Of a stretch of 64,000 nucleotides of DNA, positions 35,671-47,744 are shown piece by piece. The notes below the pieces were generated by a model, which ran no database searches, was not told where the DNA came from, and worked only from the letters and a program-made list of their open reading frames with translations. Origin of the DNA: Clitopilus passeckerianus (Eukaryota > Basidiomycota > Agaricomycetes > Agaricales > Entolomataceae); the NCBI GenBank assembly GCA_944990035.1, contig CALYLX010000112.1, forward strand, positions 682,001 through 746,000. Direction: 5' to 3'. Position 1 is the stretch's first letter. Every line of letters begins with the position of its first letter. Both the position numbers and the translations under genes were made by a program.

Positions 35671-37359
35671 ATGAAGCTTACGACCCTACGTTTTCTAATT
35701 ACCTTGGCAGGTATTTGCTCTGCATCACGACTCGACTTTGCAGAGGATTACTGGGCCAAGACCAGCCACAAACGCAGAACGATACCACCCACCGACGTTC
35801 AACTGAATGCACGTGCGGATCAGACGACTGACGCTAATGGAACATTTTACTGGTTACCCCTGGATGAGTATTCGGGATCCAGTTTCTTCGAGTGAGTAGA
35901 CTTGGCGACTTGGCATGTCAAGCATTTCCTTACTTTGCTTGGTTGAACAGCCGGTTCGATTTCTACACTGGAGATGACCCAACCCAGTAAGTAACCCTTT
36001 GACCGAGTAATAAACCCTCAATTTGACTTGGTGTCTAGTGGGCAGGTTAAGTCAGTAGCTTTGCTTCTGCAGTTCCCGCCGAAGGACCTAACCAACATAC
36101 CCTCAGCTATGTCGACAGGAATACAGCCTTCTCCAACGGTCTGACTTGGGTAACAGACAGCGGGACTGTCATGATGAAAGGTGACAATACCACCTGGTTA
36201 GCTCAAGGAGTCAAGAGGAATAGGTCAGTCTTGTATTGCTCGTTGGCTGTTGTCCGTAAGCTCACTTTACTTGCCAGTGTCCGGATATCAAGCTACACCC
36301 AATACAACGGTGGGCTGTTCATCCTCGACCTGAACAGAGCACCCTGGGGTTGTGGTACATGGCCGGCGTTCTGGACGCTAGGTTCTGGGACTTGGCCTTA
36401 CGTTCGTTGCTGAGAGCTTCTCTAGGCATGAAACTCATACTGACTTGCTGCTCTTTCACCCAGAATGGGGAAATCGATATTATTGAAGGCGTTCATGATA
36501 ATCAACATAACCAAGTAGCCTATCATACCTATGCGGGTTGTACATTTACCCCGAACGGCAACCAGACGGGTACCATCGTCGTACGTAATTCAGATTTCTT
36601 CGCAAAGCTCTGCACTCACCAAACGGCTTCAGCAACGAAATGGTCAAGACAACCTGATATGTGACGGGAGTGTCAATGACAACTCTGGATGTGCTGTAAC
36701 CGAATGGAGTCGAGCATCTTATGGACCATACTTTGATTCTCAAGGAGGCGGTGTCTTTGCTATGAAGTGGGATGAAACTGGCGTCTTTGTCTGTGAGTAA
36801 TCCACATCGTATATTCATTGTGACACACTAAAGCTCCACAAAGACTCTTTCTACCGCCCGACTATTCCCCAAGACATTATCGACGGCAGCCCCGATCCCT
36901 CGAAGTGGGGTAATGCTTCTGCTATCCTCCTCCCGAATAATTGTGACCTCCAAAAATATTTTGCTAATCATTCGATCGTCTTCGGTCCGTATAGCTCCCT
37001 ACTTGCTTTTGACATTTTCTCACCTCCTGCTAGATATCACATTTTGTGGTGACTGGGCAGGGAATTCCTACGCTACAACTCAGTGCCCCGGGACTTGCGA
37101 TGTCCATTTGCAGGACCCAGCTAACTTCATCGTATGTATATCCTGTTTCCAACGAAGTTAGCTGATGCTAAATAAACCTCCTTTTCCTACGCAGAATGCT
37201 TCCTGGAGTATCAATTGGTTAAAAGTATACCGCAAGCAGCCATTCAATGGCCATGTCACTAGTGCAGCCATAATAAATATCCACTCAAGAGATCTTCTCG
37301 GAATTTTATTCATATCTATAATCATGGTATACACCACACATTTATGTTCTTTTTGGTAG
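35671..37359 (+). CDS. GH16 family glucanase-like protein, secreted and C-terminally anchored (copy 2)
   Basis: Paralogue of the upstream gene with the same exon plan. The in-frame ATG is 35671 (MKLTTLRFLITLAGICSAS, signal peptide). It reads YWLPLDEYSGSSFFE, then RFDFYTGDDPT and YVDRNTAFSNGLTWVTDSG, then YNGGLFILDLNRAPWGCG. The catalytic GEIDIIEGVHDNQHN motif is intact, followed by NSGCAVTEWSRASYGPYF, DIIDGSPDPSKW and ITFCGDWAGNSYA. An apparent 12-base exon (36039-36050) bridges DPTH and YVDR; copy 1 has no intron at that point. The tail, DLLGILFISIIMVYTTHLCS, is hydrophobic but unlike copy 1. Catalytic residues and disulphide cysteines look conserved, so the copy is probably functional. Substrate preference cannot be read from this. 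Confidence 0.87.
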
Positions 37360-37426
37360 ATAGTACTAGTTCGATGAACTTCATGATTATAAACGCGATT
37401 TATTTAGAAACAATGCAGTGGATTGC

Positions 37427-38783
37427 CTAAAGCTTCATTTGCCAAGCACGCTCCGTTGAGGCCAAGTGTGAGGGCTCCCCAAAGCTTGCCCTAAGCGGGG
37501 TCACACTAACATGTCCTTCCATGACTGCCCAGCCATCTGTTCCAACGGGAACTGAAGATGGATCAGGATTGATCAAATGGCCCATGTCAGGCGCAAATTT
37601 AAAATGCAGTGGTTCGGAGGTGTTGGCCGCTGTAGCCCTCGTCGAACCAGGTGCGTCCGGTCCTGCTGCTTGCAGTAGCTCCTCAGAGGGCTTCTTCGGA
37701 ATGGCTTTGAACAGACGTCCATAAGAGTTTCGCCACATCGTAGTCGTAACAATCTTGAGCCCGTCGGTCGATAGCAGGCCCTCTATCAGGGGTATATTGA
37801 CGTTGTATAGATCCACTTCGTTATTCCGAAGGCCGCAGTCGTCTTCTCCCCAATTGTGCCATAGTTGCTTGACGATGGAGCCAGCAAGCTTATGAGCTGG
37901 TTCAAAGAACTCTGTTGGAGTTGGATGAAGCACAGTTCCATACGATACGGCCACTCCACGAATCCTGGATAGTGCAGCAGACATGGCAGCGCCAATCGTT
38001 CCGGAAGAGAGGGCAAATGCAGCTAGTAGCGGGTCAACAATAGTCTCGACGCTGGTTCGGACGAGCTACCTGAAGAGTTCCGTCCTAGATTAGGGCCGGA
38101 AACCTTGAAGGAAGGGTATGCATAAAACGAATACGAGTGAGAACGAAGGCGTACCACCATGTCGATCTGTCCTGGATACAGGTTGTGTAATGCCACATTC
38201 GAGCATGTCGCTGGAGTCTATTTGGCATCAGTTTTGTGAATATTCTGGGTCGCACATTAGTGCTCACAGCGTCAAGGAGAATCCATTCTGCCTGTCGGGA
38301 GAAGAGGCATTCAGCAATGCTCCAAAATGGACATCGGAAACTGACTATTTCACCCTCCTTGAGGGGACGTTTGCTCTCAGATCTTTCACCTGTCCCGTCC
38401 TCCCTGGGATAGAAGTAAGAACCTTTCACAGTTTCCTTGATATGATAGGCCTTCCCTGGCGAACTCATTAGATTAACGTCTGTCAAGCAGATATAGGGCC
38501 AACCAATCCATGATTTCTGTGAGCTTGGAAGAACAACCTTAACATCCCATCCTAAGAATGTGATCATGTGGTTGGTCTCGGAGATGATTTAGATAGCCCT
38601 AGAGGTGAACTCGCCTAGGTCCTCTTTCAGGTGTCGATATAGACCTAGAATGTATGGTGATTCACGGGCATCTGGTGGTCCGTCGTCGTTCTGTGCAGAA
38701 TGTTCAGCGTCAAAAAAGGATACATATGACGTCCAATCTTTACTGACAGTGAGCAAAATCCGTGGCACTGCTGGTATGGTCAT
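37427..38783 (-). CDS. SurE-type survival protein / acid phosphatase
   Basis: Metal-dependent phosphatase or nucleotidase of the SurE fold. Exon 1 from 38783 is MTIPAVPRILLT, and after an intron exon 2 begins NDDGPPDARESPYILGLYRH; NDDG is the SurE metal-binding motif. Next are GWDVKVVLPSSQKSWIGKAY HI, a variable loop (GSYFYPREDGTGERSESKRP), and the substrate region around 38.1 kb. The last exon (from 37984) is MSAALSRIRGVAVSYGTVLH, DLYNVNIPLIEGL and a fungal C-terminal extension. Stop is at 37429-37427. Yeast PBY1 fuses SurE to a tubulin-tyrosine-ligase domain; no such domain is present here. The physiological substrate is unknown. Confidence 0.85.
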
Positions 38784-38850
38784 GATGGTGGTCCTTGATT
38801 GAGCGGTGAACTCATCAAATCACCTTATTCGTTCCCCTCATCAGTCGTTC
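38784..38850. promoter_or_regulatory. 67-base divergent spacer, SurE / RasGEF
   Basis: Only 67 bases separate the two start codons, so 5' leaders or promoters must overlap. No TATA box is visible. Confidence 0.5.
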
Positions 38851-41800
38851 ATGGATCCTGCTGGCAGCGATAGCATAGCGAACGATGCTACAGCTTCAGT
38901 CAAAATAACAACTTCGAGCCATGCTTCGCCAGCTCTTTCATTCGCCGAATCATACACGACAGCGCGAGACTCACCATTCACACCGTCTCTGGACCCGTCA
39001 TCTTCTGCCGAGCCTGCGAGCCCTCGTAATGGCCCAAACCTCAAGAAATCGATGTCTGTAGATTCTTTTGCTCGACCCAGGCATGAAACAAAAGCGAATG
39101 GGGTTACTTTGGATGACGGGTCATCGGGTTTGAAGCCAATACTATCACGTCGTGTAGACGCTCTATCAAGGAGGACTTTAGCCACCGGGAATAAGCTTGA
39201 ACCTGTGCCTTTCTCTACTGGAAGGAGTCGAGGCTTCAGTCTAAGCTCGGTCGGGGACGTGGATGAAGACGGCATTGACTCAGATGTTGAGAGACTGGAC
39301 CCCTTGAGCAGCACCGCCGATCGTTACCGTCATGCATCAAACAAAGGTCTAGATCAAACGAGACCTACAATTCGAGGAGGCGAGCTTTCGCTACCATCGC
39401 GAGCACCAGCACTCAGTGCCACGTCGAGCATCGGTAGCATGCAGAGCACGGACTCAGAAGCAACCACAAACGAGAACCTTCCTAGGCAACAGTCATTTTC
39501 GTCCGTTCAATCACTCCTCGGCCGTCCGGCACCACCACCATTGCCTCCAGGTCGCTATCGGAGTGGAAGCATGGGGACTGCTCTTCCCGCGAATCGTAGA
39601 ACAGAGGTAAGGAGTGCTAGTAGCAGCTTGGTATTATGCTTGCTAAACATATTTCCGTAGATTTCAGAGTTAAGTTCCGTCGTCACACTGCTGATAGTGG
39701 GCACCTCAGGTTGCGGAAAATCGACCATAATAAAGAAAGGATTGAAAGGGCACGAGCTTCAAGACCCAGAATCTGTCCCTGTGCTTTCCATGCAAGGCAC
39801 GTCAACTAAATGTAATTTGTGTGTCTGCAGAGCTTCCCCGCATAAATGCTTATGCCTACATGTCTAGATTCTCGTCGCAAAGGAGTTATCCGTCAGGTTA
39901 CGGGACCAGCCCACTCTTTGCATGTCATCGAGATCGACGTGCCTCCAGAGGAACTAGATCCTGCAATAATGGACTGGCCTCAAAGTCTTTCACCAATAAA
40001 TGGCGTCGTCGTTTGCTATGACTCAACAGACAACAATTCTGTCAAGCCCGTTGATGGTCTTCTTCGTACGTTGGTCTCTGGCACCGTGAAGGACTCACAT
40101 GACACATTGCCTACAGGGAGCTACCATGCTATGAAGCTTCCTCTCATCGTCCTTGCCTGTAAAACCGACCTGGCGCAACTTGTTGACCCTGAAAAGACTC
40201 TCGAAATACTCTCAAAATACGATGTAGGCCTTGTTGAGGTGTCCAAAAATAGCGACCAAGCTAAGATAAAGATGCGCCGGACATTCGATTGGGTCTTGAA
40301 AGCCGTGGCTCGTGATAAGAGTATGTCGCTACACTGTGTCGCTACACTGTGTCGTATCCTTCACTCATTCAACGCCTTGACAGGAACCAAGAACAACGAA
40401 GGAGTAAACGAATACAGGAATCCCGCATCCCCTGGCGCTTTGCCGGCACCTTATCCTCCTTGGGCTGCGGCCCGTTCAGCTACGCCTACACCCGCTACTA
40501 TACCCGTGAACTCAGATGCAACACCATCTCCCGTACCCACTGAACCAACCCCTCACACAGCAACCTTTACACAGCCCTTAGACGAACCGACGTCCTACCA
40601 ACGCAGACCTAGTCTCGACCGTCACAGTGGTCAAAACGAGTCACCGCGGGCCTCAGAGCAAGTTGAGAGCAAAGGCCCCTCGGTGGAACTTACGGAAACC
40701 AAACCAGAGAAAGACCCGTAAGCTTTATAATTCGTTCATTTCAACACCTATTTTCTGATTTTGGGTGTTTCACAACAGACGCGCAGGTCAATGGGCTAAC
40801 TTGGAGGAACTACTCGACAAGCTCCTCTTTTTGGCTGTCAGTGGCGATGGTAATGCCTTTCGCTTTCATCGCCCGTTTTAGTGCCAATAACTGTATTTCT
40901 ATTTCAAGATCAACCATTTGTCTCCCACTTTCTACTGACATATCGCCGGTTTGCAACCCCCCGAAGCGTGCTTCTTGCCATGCAGAAGCGGATGCGCCAG
41001 CTTGACCAGGCATCAGGTGATCCAATGTTTGCATGTTTTGCCCAAATGAGGTGAGCGGGCTGATCGGGAGCATTCAAAATGTCCTCACACGTTTATAGGA
41101 TATGCCATCTTCTTGAGGTGTGGCTACGAGACTACCCACATGACTTCGCAGTTCGCGGAACTGCCGGTGCTCTCTCAGCATTGGTGAAATCTGTCATATC
41201 CAAGACCTACCTCCTTCATTATGGCTCAGAGCTCCTCCCATTCCTCGAGCAACTGCCGCACCTCGTGGATACCGATGTGCCCTGGGCTCAAGCCCCCGAA
41301 CCTTCTGCAGAAGAGGCCGAGGACTCCAATAGTTTGATGGAAGAGGAGACACTGGCTGATTCGGAAATCGGCCATTCTACGAGTGACGGTTTTTCAGTCA
41401 AAGGGGCGGAATCATTAGCTCCCTCGATACCCCATCGAGAGCGTAAACCCAGTATTCCTCTTCCGTTCATTAATGCCTCGCACTCCTCTGGCTCTGGCCA
41501 TATTGATGCAGACCCTTCCGAAAAACACCAGCTAAAAGATCTTGTCAAGTTGGCTAATGAAGTTTTAGCTATTGAGCCTGAGGAAATAGCCCAAGAGATC
41601 ACAAGAATTGAGGTGAAGTACTTCTTGGATATCAAGGTATCTTGACCGCAATTAGTCGCGTGATGACACTTTGCTGATTTATTTCCACTATAGCCTCGAC
41701 ATTGGCTAGCGTATGTCTTTGTCTCCGGGAAAAAGGGGGAGAAGGAGCCTATTTCACTGTTTAATGAGGTTTCTAATCGTCTGGCTGACTGGTAAGTTCT

Positions 41801-42546
41801 ACAGAAAAGGATGCTCATGTTCTCGTTGTTGATGGCGGCTACACCACCAGGGTTGTATCGTTGATCCTTTGCCATAAGTCTCCTCGAGCGCGAGTGAAAC
41901 AGATCGAGAAAATGGTGGAGATTGCGCAGAGGCTACGGGCGATGAACAACTACTCTGCCTTGCGAGCATTCGTTGCTGGCATTAATAATGCCACATTCAG
42001 TGGCGACGAAGCGACAGAACTGTTCCGGAAGAACTCACCTGAGCACAACAAGAATTTGCGGTCTTGGGAAGTTCTCTTGCAAGCCATCCGATCCCACCGA
42101 GCCTATCGACTGGCTTTGAGGAATACCAAAGGCGCTTGCATTCCGGCCCTGTATGCTTCCCTTCACTCTTGTTCATAAAGCTAGTGCTGACTCAAATCAG
42201 GGAGGTGCACATTTCTGACCTTATTCGTGCACACGAAGGCAATGATGACTTAAACTCAGCTGACCCTACCAAAATACACTGGGGAAAGTTCAATATGATG
42301 GGACGGTTCATTTCCAGTACAACACAATGCCAGCTGCAATGCCATAGCTCAACCGACTACAACTTCCCAGAACGGCCTCACATCTATGAACTTCTATTCA
42401 ATCGACAAGTCATGAGCGACCAGGTCCGTAAAATGGACATTGTCATTGATTTTTTGACTAATAAATTCCTTCTATAGATGCAAAAGACTAGAATTGGTCC
42501 CATAGAAGCGGACGATGTACCACTCCGCAGGTTATTCTTCTGGTAG
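38851..42546 (+). CDS. Ras guanine nucleotide exchange factor with N-terminal GTPase-like P-loop domain
   Basis: Loads Ras-type GTPases with GTP. ATG 38851 (MDPAGSDSIANDATAS) opens about 250 disordered residues with a Pro run (PAPPPLPPGRY). After an intron at 39607, a Ras-like G domain appears: P-loop IVGTSGCGKSTIIKKGLKG, then RKGVIRQVTGPAHSLHVIEI, GVVVCYDSTDNNS and LIVLACKTDL in the NKxD position. A Pro/Ser linker follows (40383-40720). The RasGEF-N domain runs from WANLEELLDKLLFLAVSGD through SHFLLTYRRFATPRSVLLAM to MRICHLLEVWLRDYPHDF. The catalytic CDC25 domain runs from QEITRIEVKYFLDIKPRHWL through KMVEIAQRLRAMNNYSALRA FVAGI and KIHWGKFNMMGRFI to the end RPLFFW-like RRLFFW, stop 42544. 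The G domain lacks a clear DxxG and has CKTD instead of NKxD, so it may not hydrolyse GTP. Confidence 0.88.
40325..40354 (+). repeat. Short tandem repeat in RasGEF intron
   Basis: The 13-mer GTCGCTACACTGT occurs twice in tandem with a four-base third start, immediately inside an intron that opens GTATGT at 40321. It looks like a recent slippage duplication and has no evident role. Confidence 0.8.
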
Positions 42547-42822
42547 TCCCCGTACTTTCTTCATCCTCCGTTACACTTTGTCGAATTTTGGATACCTTAA
42601 CGCTTCATCCTACTATGTTATTTTTTTATGCAGTCGCATCTACTTCGTCAGCAATTAGAGCTATAGAATGCACAAAAAGACGGATGTCAGAAGCGTTTCC
42701 GCCAAGGTTGGTTGTACGTAGAGTCAATAATTTACATCTACTGTTTGGGATGGTGCTGGGTCCTGATCTATGCAATTATGGTATTTAGACAGAAATTAGG
42801 TAAATTATTAGTAATATGGAGG

Positions 42823-45800
42823 TCAAAATCTCCGGGAACGTTTGCTCGAGGTCATGTTACCGAACACTGGGGTTTCGAAATGGGACAGGGATCGGACAGA
42901 CCCATGCGAGGAAGACGATTGCGCCCTTGACCGAGAGTCCTTTGACCGCACGGGATGTTCATCGTTGTAGTTGTTCAGGATCCTAACAATATCGTGGGTC
43001 ATGAGGTCCAATTCGCGAATTTCATTTCGTGAAAGGGCGTGGTTTCCTTGGTCCTCGTCATCCGACTCTGTTTCGGTTTCATCCGCGCGAATACCAAGCC
43101 TTTGTTTGAGTTGATGTCGATGGGTTGTTATCCCCTGGAACACCCGCAGCATACACTCCTCCATCAAATTCTTGAGTCGTTGAATATCTTCTAGGGCGTC
43201 GAGATTTCCAACGACCGGTAACCAACCATCACATTCGATGCCGTTTTCAACGGTGCGAATTTTATTGGCCCCGAACAGGAGATACCCCAAAGGGTCCAAT
43301 CGTGTTGTGTTTACAAGGTAGGTTTGGGTCGAGGCGCCTGGTACGGACACGTTTCGTCGTTTTTCTGCGAACGCAAAGAGTTGTTTTGCATCCATGTAGA
43401 GATCAAAATTGTCTTTCTTGATGTGGTTAACACTTTTCGGGTGCATCACTGTGATCTAAATTACGATTGCCCGATCAGAATATATATCCTTGATACAGAT
43501 TGAAAAGCTATACCCTTTCATTGGAGGTGCGATATGTTCTGGGACCCGTACGAACGGCAAATTTCGGCTGACTTGCAATTACCAGTAATCCCGCCAACAG
43601 AGGGAGTGAATCGGCATTCGTGTTGAGCTCAACAGGGATACCCCCTTCGGTGAGCCTTCCCACATTACCACCTGCAGAAACCTCAATGACCCCAGATTGA
43701 TATAAAGCCTGGAGAATTTGTTTCCGAGTCTTGTGTATGGTGAGGAGAGTGGGTTTTGAGAGGAAGTTCTCCGTGCAGAAGCGATTGGCCGCAGCATACT
43801 CCCCTCTGGATTGCATAGCCGCCCAAGCGTTGTACGCTCGAAGCGCAGCAATGGTATCGGAGCGGAAGTTGTCTGTTGCCCATGTAGTCTTCTTGGCTAC
43901 TGCTTCTGTCCCAAGGTGTAATGGGGAAACGAATGGCTCACGCTCGGAAAGCAGGGCCGCGAGAGTCAATGCCGAGTCTAAGCAACGGAAAAAGCACCCG
44001 TACAGGACGAGGCGGCCCATGCGAGCGTCCACCGGAAGGGACAAGAGTACTTGGCCCAGGGATGTAAGGTTGTTTTGAGAATCTAAAGCGCCAGCCATAT
44101 GGAGATCCTCGATAGCAAGTTCAACTCGCTCTGGTAAAGGCGGTTCAATTGTTGCAGCCAGGACTTCCTCCACCTGCATGCCCGGGAAATCCAACGCCTT
44201 GATGTGCATAACGACGCTCGAAAGGTCTGTACGCTTCATCTCGACGGTTTGATACGGTTGCAGACTCTCCACATGCTGACGGCCCAAAAGACCGAAATAT
44301 TCTCCAGGGCGGTGTCTACCCGCTCGACCTGCTCTTTGGCGTAGATTGGACAAGCCAACCCAAGCAGACACCAGGGAGGTTATCCTCCGGACTGGATCAT
44401 ACTGCAACTCCTTAACCTTTGCGCTATCCACGACGTACACCACATCCGGTATGGTCACTGAAGTTTCTGCAATGTTTGTTGCAAGAATAATCCTTCGGAC
44501 ACCTCGAGGGGGTGGAGTAAATATGACCTGCTGCTCGGCCAGAGGGATGGTCGAGTGTAGTAGATGGATGGAGAATTGACTTTTATCGCTGAAATTGACG
44601 CCGAATGGGTGACGTGGTTCTTCTAACACACGTTGGACACTGAGGATATCATCCCAGCCAGGTAAGAAGACCAGAACGTGACCGTCGGCCGTCTTCCGCA
44701 GAATATGAGAGATGGTGGCCGCGATGAGAGGATGTGAGAGATCTATCTCTCGATCCAAGCCATCCATGTTCATTAGGCCAGACAACCCAATTTTGGCGAG
44801 ACCAGATGGACCTAACTCCTTTGCAATGTATCTGGCCGAATCCTCATCGGAGAGGACCCATTTTTCAGGGCCAGCTACGATTTTTGGCAGGAATTCCTCA
44901 AGATAGGACTGCGTAACGGGGAATGAACGACCGGGAATATCGATAGCTGGGGCAGGATTACCAGCGCCGTCCGCGAAGTAAGTCTGGAAGAGGGTGGGGT
45001 CGATGGTTGCGCTCATTAAAATGACCTTTAAAGGCTTCCCCTTGGCTTTCCTGTCCGCCATAAGGCGCTTAAGAACAACCAGAAGCAGGTCCGTGTCGAC
45101 ATCGCGTTCGTGTACTTCGTCAACAACAATGTGGGTGATGTTATCTAGCTCGGGGTTGTTCTGGGCGAGAGTGGAGTGCATACGCCTGAGGAAGACACCA
45201 ATAGTGCAGAAGGTGATGCTCCCATGTTCCTCTGGGTGTTTGTGTTCGAACCTAACCTGGAACCCAACAGACTCGCCCACGGTCTCTCCTCGCTCTTTGG
45301 CGACTCGATCAGCTACGCTGACAGCAGCCAAACGGCGAGGTTGTGTACAGATGATATTGCATCTGGAACCTTTGCCTTTTTCGATGAAAGAATTGAGAAT
45401 CATCTGGGGAATCTGGGTGGTTTTGCCCGAACCAGTGGCAGCCATGCATATAGTCACGTCATTATCGTTGATGTGTTTGAGAAGTTCGCGTGCTTTGGTG
45501 TATACGGGGAGGGCTAATCTCGTTGACACCATCTCCTGCATCGCTGGTTCTTTGAGGTATTTCTGATGGCGTTCGGCCAGCACCCGTGATTTTGTTTCAT
45601 GCCAGAAGTCGCTGGGGGGCCGGGGCCGTCGTCGGGTGCGAACAGAACTCGCATCTACAACTTGTGATGGATTGGCCGAGGGCCGGTTGTTGTAGAGTTC
45701 GCTTCCAGCCAGCGAACCACACAGATCCCTGAGCTGGTCGTCGAGTGAATCGCTCATTTGGAAAAATACTTTTGGCGCGAGACCTAAATCAGCGCCTGTC

Positions 45801-46828
45801 TTCTGTGCCTCGACGAATGATTGCCAAAGTTCGGGGTCGCATTCTTCGAGGTATTTGGTAACATCAAGGTAACAGGCCTTTTGAGCATCAAGCTTGCGGG
45901 GACCATTTCCCAGTCCAATTCGCCTACCACCAACCGTCATGATAGCTTCCCATCGGTTGGGAAGTTCGTTGAAGGTGATATCGGGGTTTCCGAACCCATA
46001 TTTCCGGCAATAAAAGCCCATGAAGCCACGGGCTACCTCAGAGTCGACAATGGTCCCGTCTGAGAGTTGTATGGAATGCTGGGAAGTGGCGCGCGTGCGG
46101 ACTAGTTTAGGATTATCCAGCTACAATGTAGTGTGAGAATTCTGACCTGGGATTGAGGATTAGAAGAAACTCACGATGCCTAGAGCGTGAAGTTGGTAAA
46201 CAGCGGACAAGGCGGCGAGTTTTTCGGCCTCCTGCTTGATGCGGTGGTCGCCAATCCCAATTATTGGCGTGTCTAATGGTATTGTAAGGGTACACCTGTC
46301 CGATATGAGTTACATATCCAACTAACAACGGACCATAACACACCTAGTCAAGAACCTCTGTTTTCTCCCGTCTCCCTGGTTTATCCACCCTTCTTCGAGT
46401 TCATAGGCAGGGTTCCCAGGTAAAGCAACGCCCCAAAATTGGCCGATGGCATTCTTTGGGAGGTGCTCACGTAGCGGACCGAGAGGCGAGGTTTCTATGC
46501 CGTAGGTTTTCTGTATGAATTCGGAGTCATGTATAGGGCCATCCAGCTGGACTTTCTCAGCGGTGGGGGGGCCAGGACGGTGGTGGTGCGCGGCCGTGTG
46601 AGCTGCGCGCACTCTGGCAGGCTCATATTCTGGGCGGGGAGTTCGAGTTGAACAGTTCAGTGCCAATGCTAACTTCGCAGGAGTCGATTTGAAGGCGTCA
46701 TATCCGCCTCGCCGAGATGTGTTCCTCAGCAACGATGTATTACTGAAATATTGCGGTTTTGGGGGGCCAGCACGGTTTGAATGCGTGCAAAGGCTTCGTC
46801 TGGCTCGAAGAAAGAAAGCGAGGGTCAT
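42823..46828 (-). CDS. DExH-box RNA helicase with dsRNA-binding domain, putatively mitochondrial
   Basis: ATG 46828 gives MTLAFFLRARRSLCTHSNRA, a basic, Ser/Arg-rich, acid-free leader typical of mitochondrial import. A dsRBD-like segment follows: GFYCRKYGFGNPDITFNELP, NRWEAIMTVGGRRIGLGNGP, RKLDAQKACYLDVTKYL. Helicase motifs in the 46.0-43.5 kb exon are I ATGSGKTTQIP, Ia TQPRRLAAVSVADRV, II VVDEVHERD, III LMSATIDPTLF, IV VLVFLPGWDDI, V TNIAETSVTIPDVVY and VI QRAGRAGRHRPGEYFG. The HA2 region (LPERVELAIEDLHMAGALD) and an OB-fold in the last exon follow, ending in a Ser/Arg-rich tail with stop at 42823. The layout is of the DHX9/DHX36 group. Mitochondrial location is inferred from the leader only; the RNA target is unknown. 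Confidence 0.87.
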
Positions 46829-46894
46829 TACCCTGCCAGCATGGATGGTGCGGATAATGAGTGCTGGTTATTATGTAATACGCGTACAGTAATT

Positions 46895-47658
46895 CTAAGA
46901 ATGCTGGTCTACCCATTTGTTAGCGGCTTTGTCTATTCCGTACAGATACCTCAGTCGTATAGCTCCTTCTTTAACCTTAGGCCATTCTTTTGTAGCGACC
47001 AAGTCTTCGATTTCTTTCGTTGTATCCACTATTTGAGCTGCAAAGACATTTAGAAAATTGTCGATCACAGGGAAAAATGACGGTATACCTTGGTTTTCCT
47101 CTCGTACGCTTTGGATGCGTTCCAAGTCACCTTTGACTGCATCGTCAATAGTTTCTCGTGCCTCCATGATTTCCATCATGAATTCCATGTCGTGAATTTT
47201 TTCTTCCTCGCCAAGAGGTAAATGATGAAGTGACAGCAAGTATTCCACTCGAGCCAAGGGATTAGACAACGTTTGATAGGCTTCATTTAGTCGTGCGGAG
47301 AGCTCTTGGGCTATATTTTGTTTCATCTGCACGGGTATGTAAATGTAAACGTGCAGGATGAAGATGAACCAAGTACCTCTCCTTTCGATGCCCATGTGTC
47401 CGGATGGCACACTGCTTGGCCCCGTCGAAACTTGTTCTGCAGGTCCTTGACGTCAACCTTCATTGGGTTCGGCTCTGTTGGGATCTCAAATATCTCATGA
47501 TACGTCGTGGCTGACGGCAACAAAGCTATATGGTCACATTGCTTGCACGCAGGAACCGGTGAGAGCAGTTGCTGGTGGCAATTTGTGCACACAGCGTTCA
47601 AGGACCTCGATGCATGTATGAGGCGGCGTTGCAGGAACTGGCGAGCGAATGGAAGCAT
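46895..47658 (-). CDS. JAC1: Mitochondrial J-domain co-chaperone HSC20/JAC1 for Fe-S cluster transfer
   Basis: Delivers the ISU scaffold to the mitochondrial Hsp70. ATG 47658 starts MLPFARQFLQRRLIHASRSL, a mitochondrial leader. An HSCB-like zinc module follows: VCTNC...PVPACKQC (two CxxC pairs), found in animal HSCB but absent from yeast JAC1. The J domain is YHEIFEIPTEPNPMKVDVKD LQNKFRRGQAVCHPD with the HPD tripeptide. Exon 2 gives LSARLNEAYQTLSNPLARVE YLL, and the C-terminal helical ISU-binding domain includes MEFMMEIMEARETIDDAV and VATKEWPKVKEGAIRLRYLY. The end is WVDQHS, stop 46895. A 66-base gap separates it from the helicase start on the same strand. Confidence 0.93.
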
Positions 47659-47744
47659 AATTGGCCTCACGTGATGATCTGCCCCTTTAAAGATCCCTTC
47701 AGTAACTTGACATCACCACAACGCCAAATGTCAGTTCGACCACC

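Noticed and set aside
40810..41073. Minus-strand frame of 87 codons
   Set aside because: Antisense of the RasGEF-N exon that reads SHFLLTYRRFATPRS.
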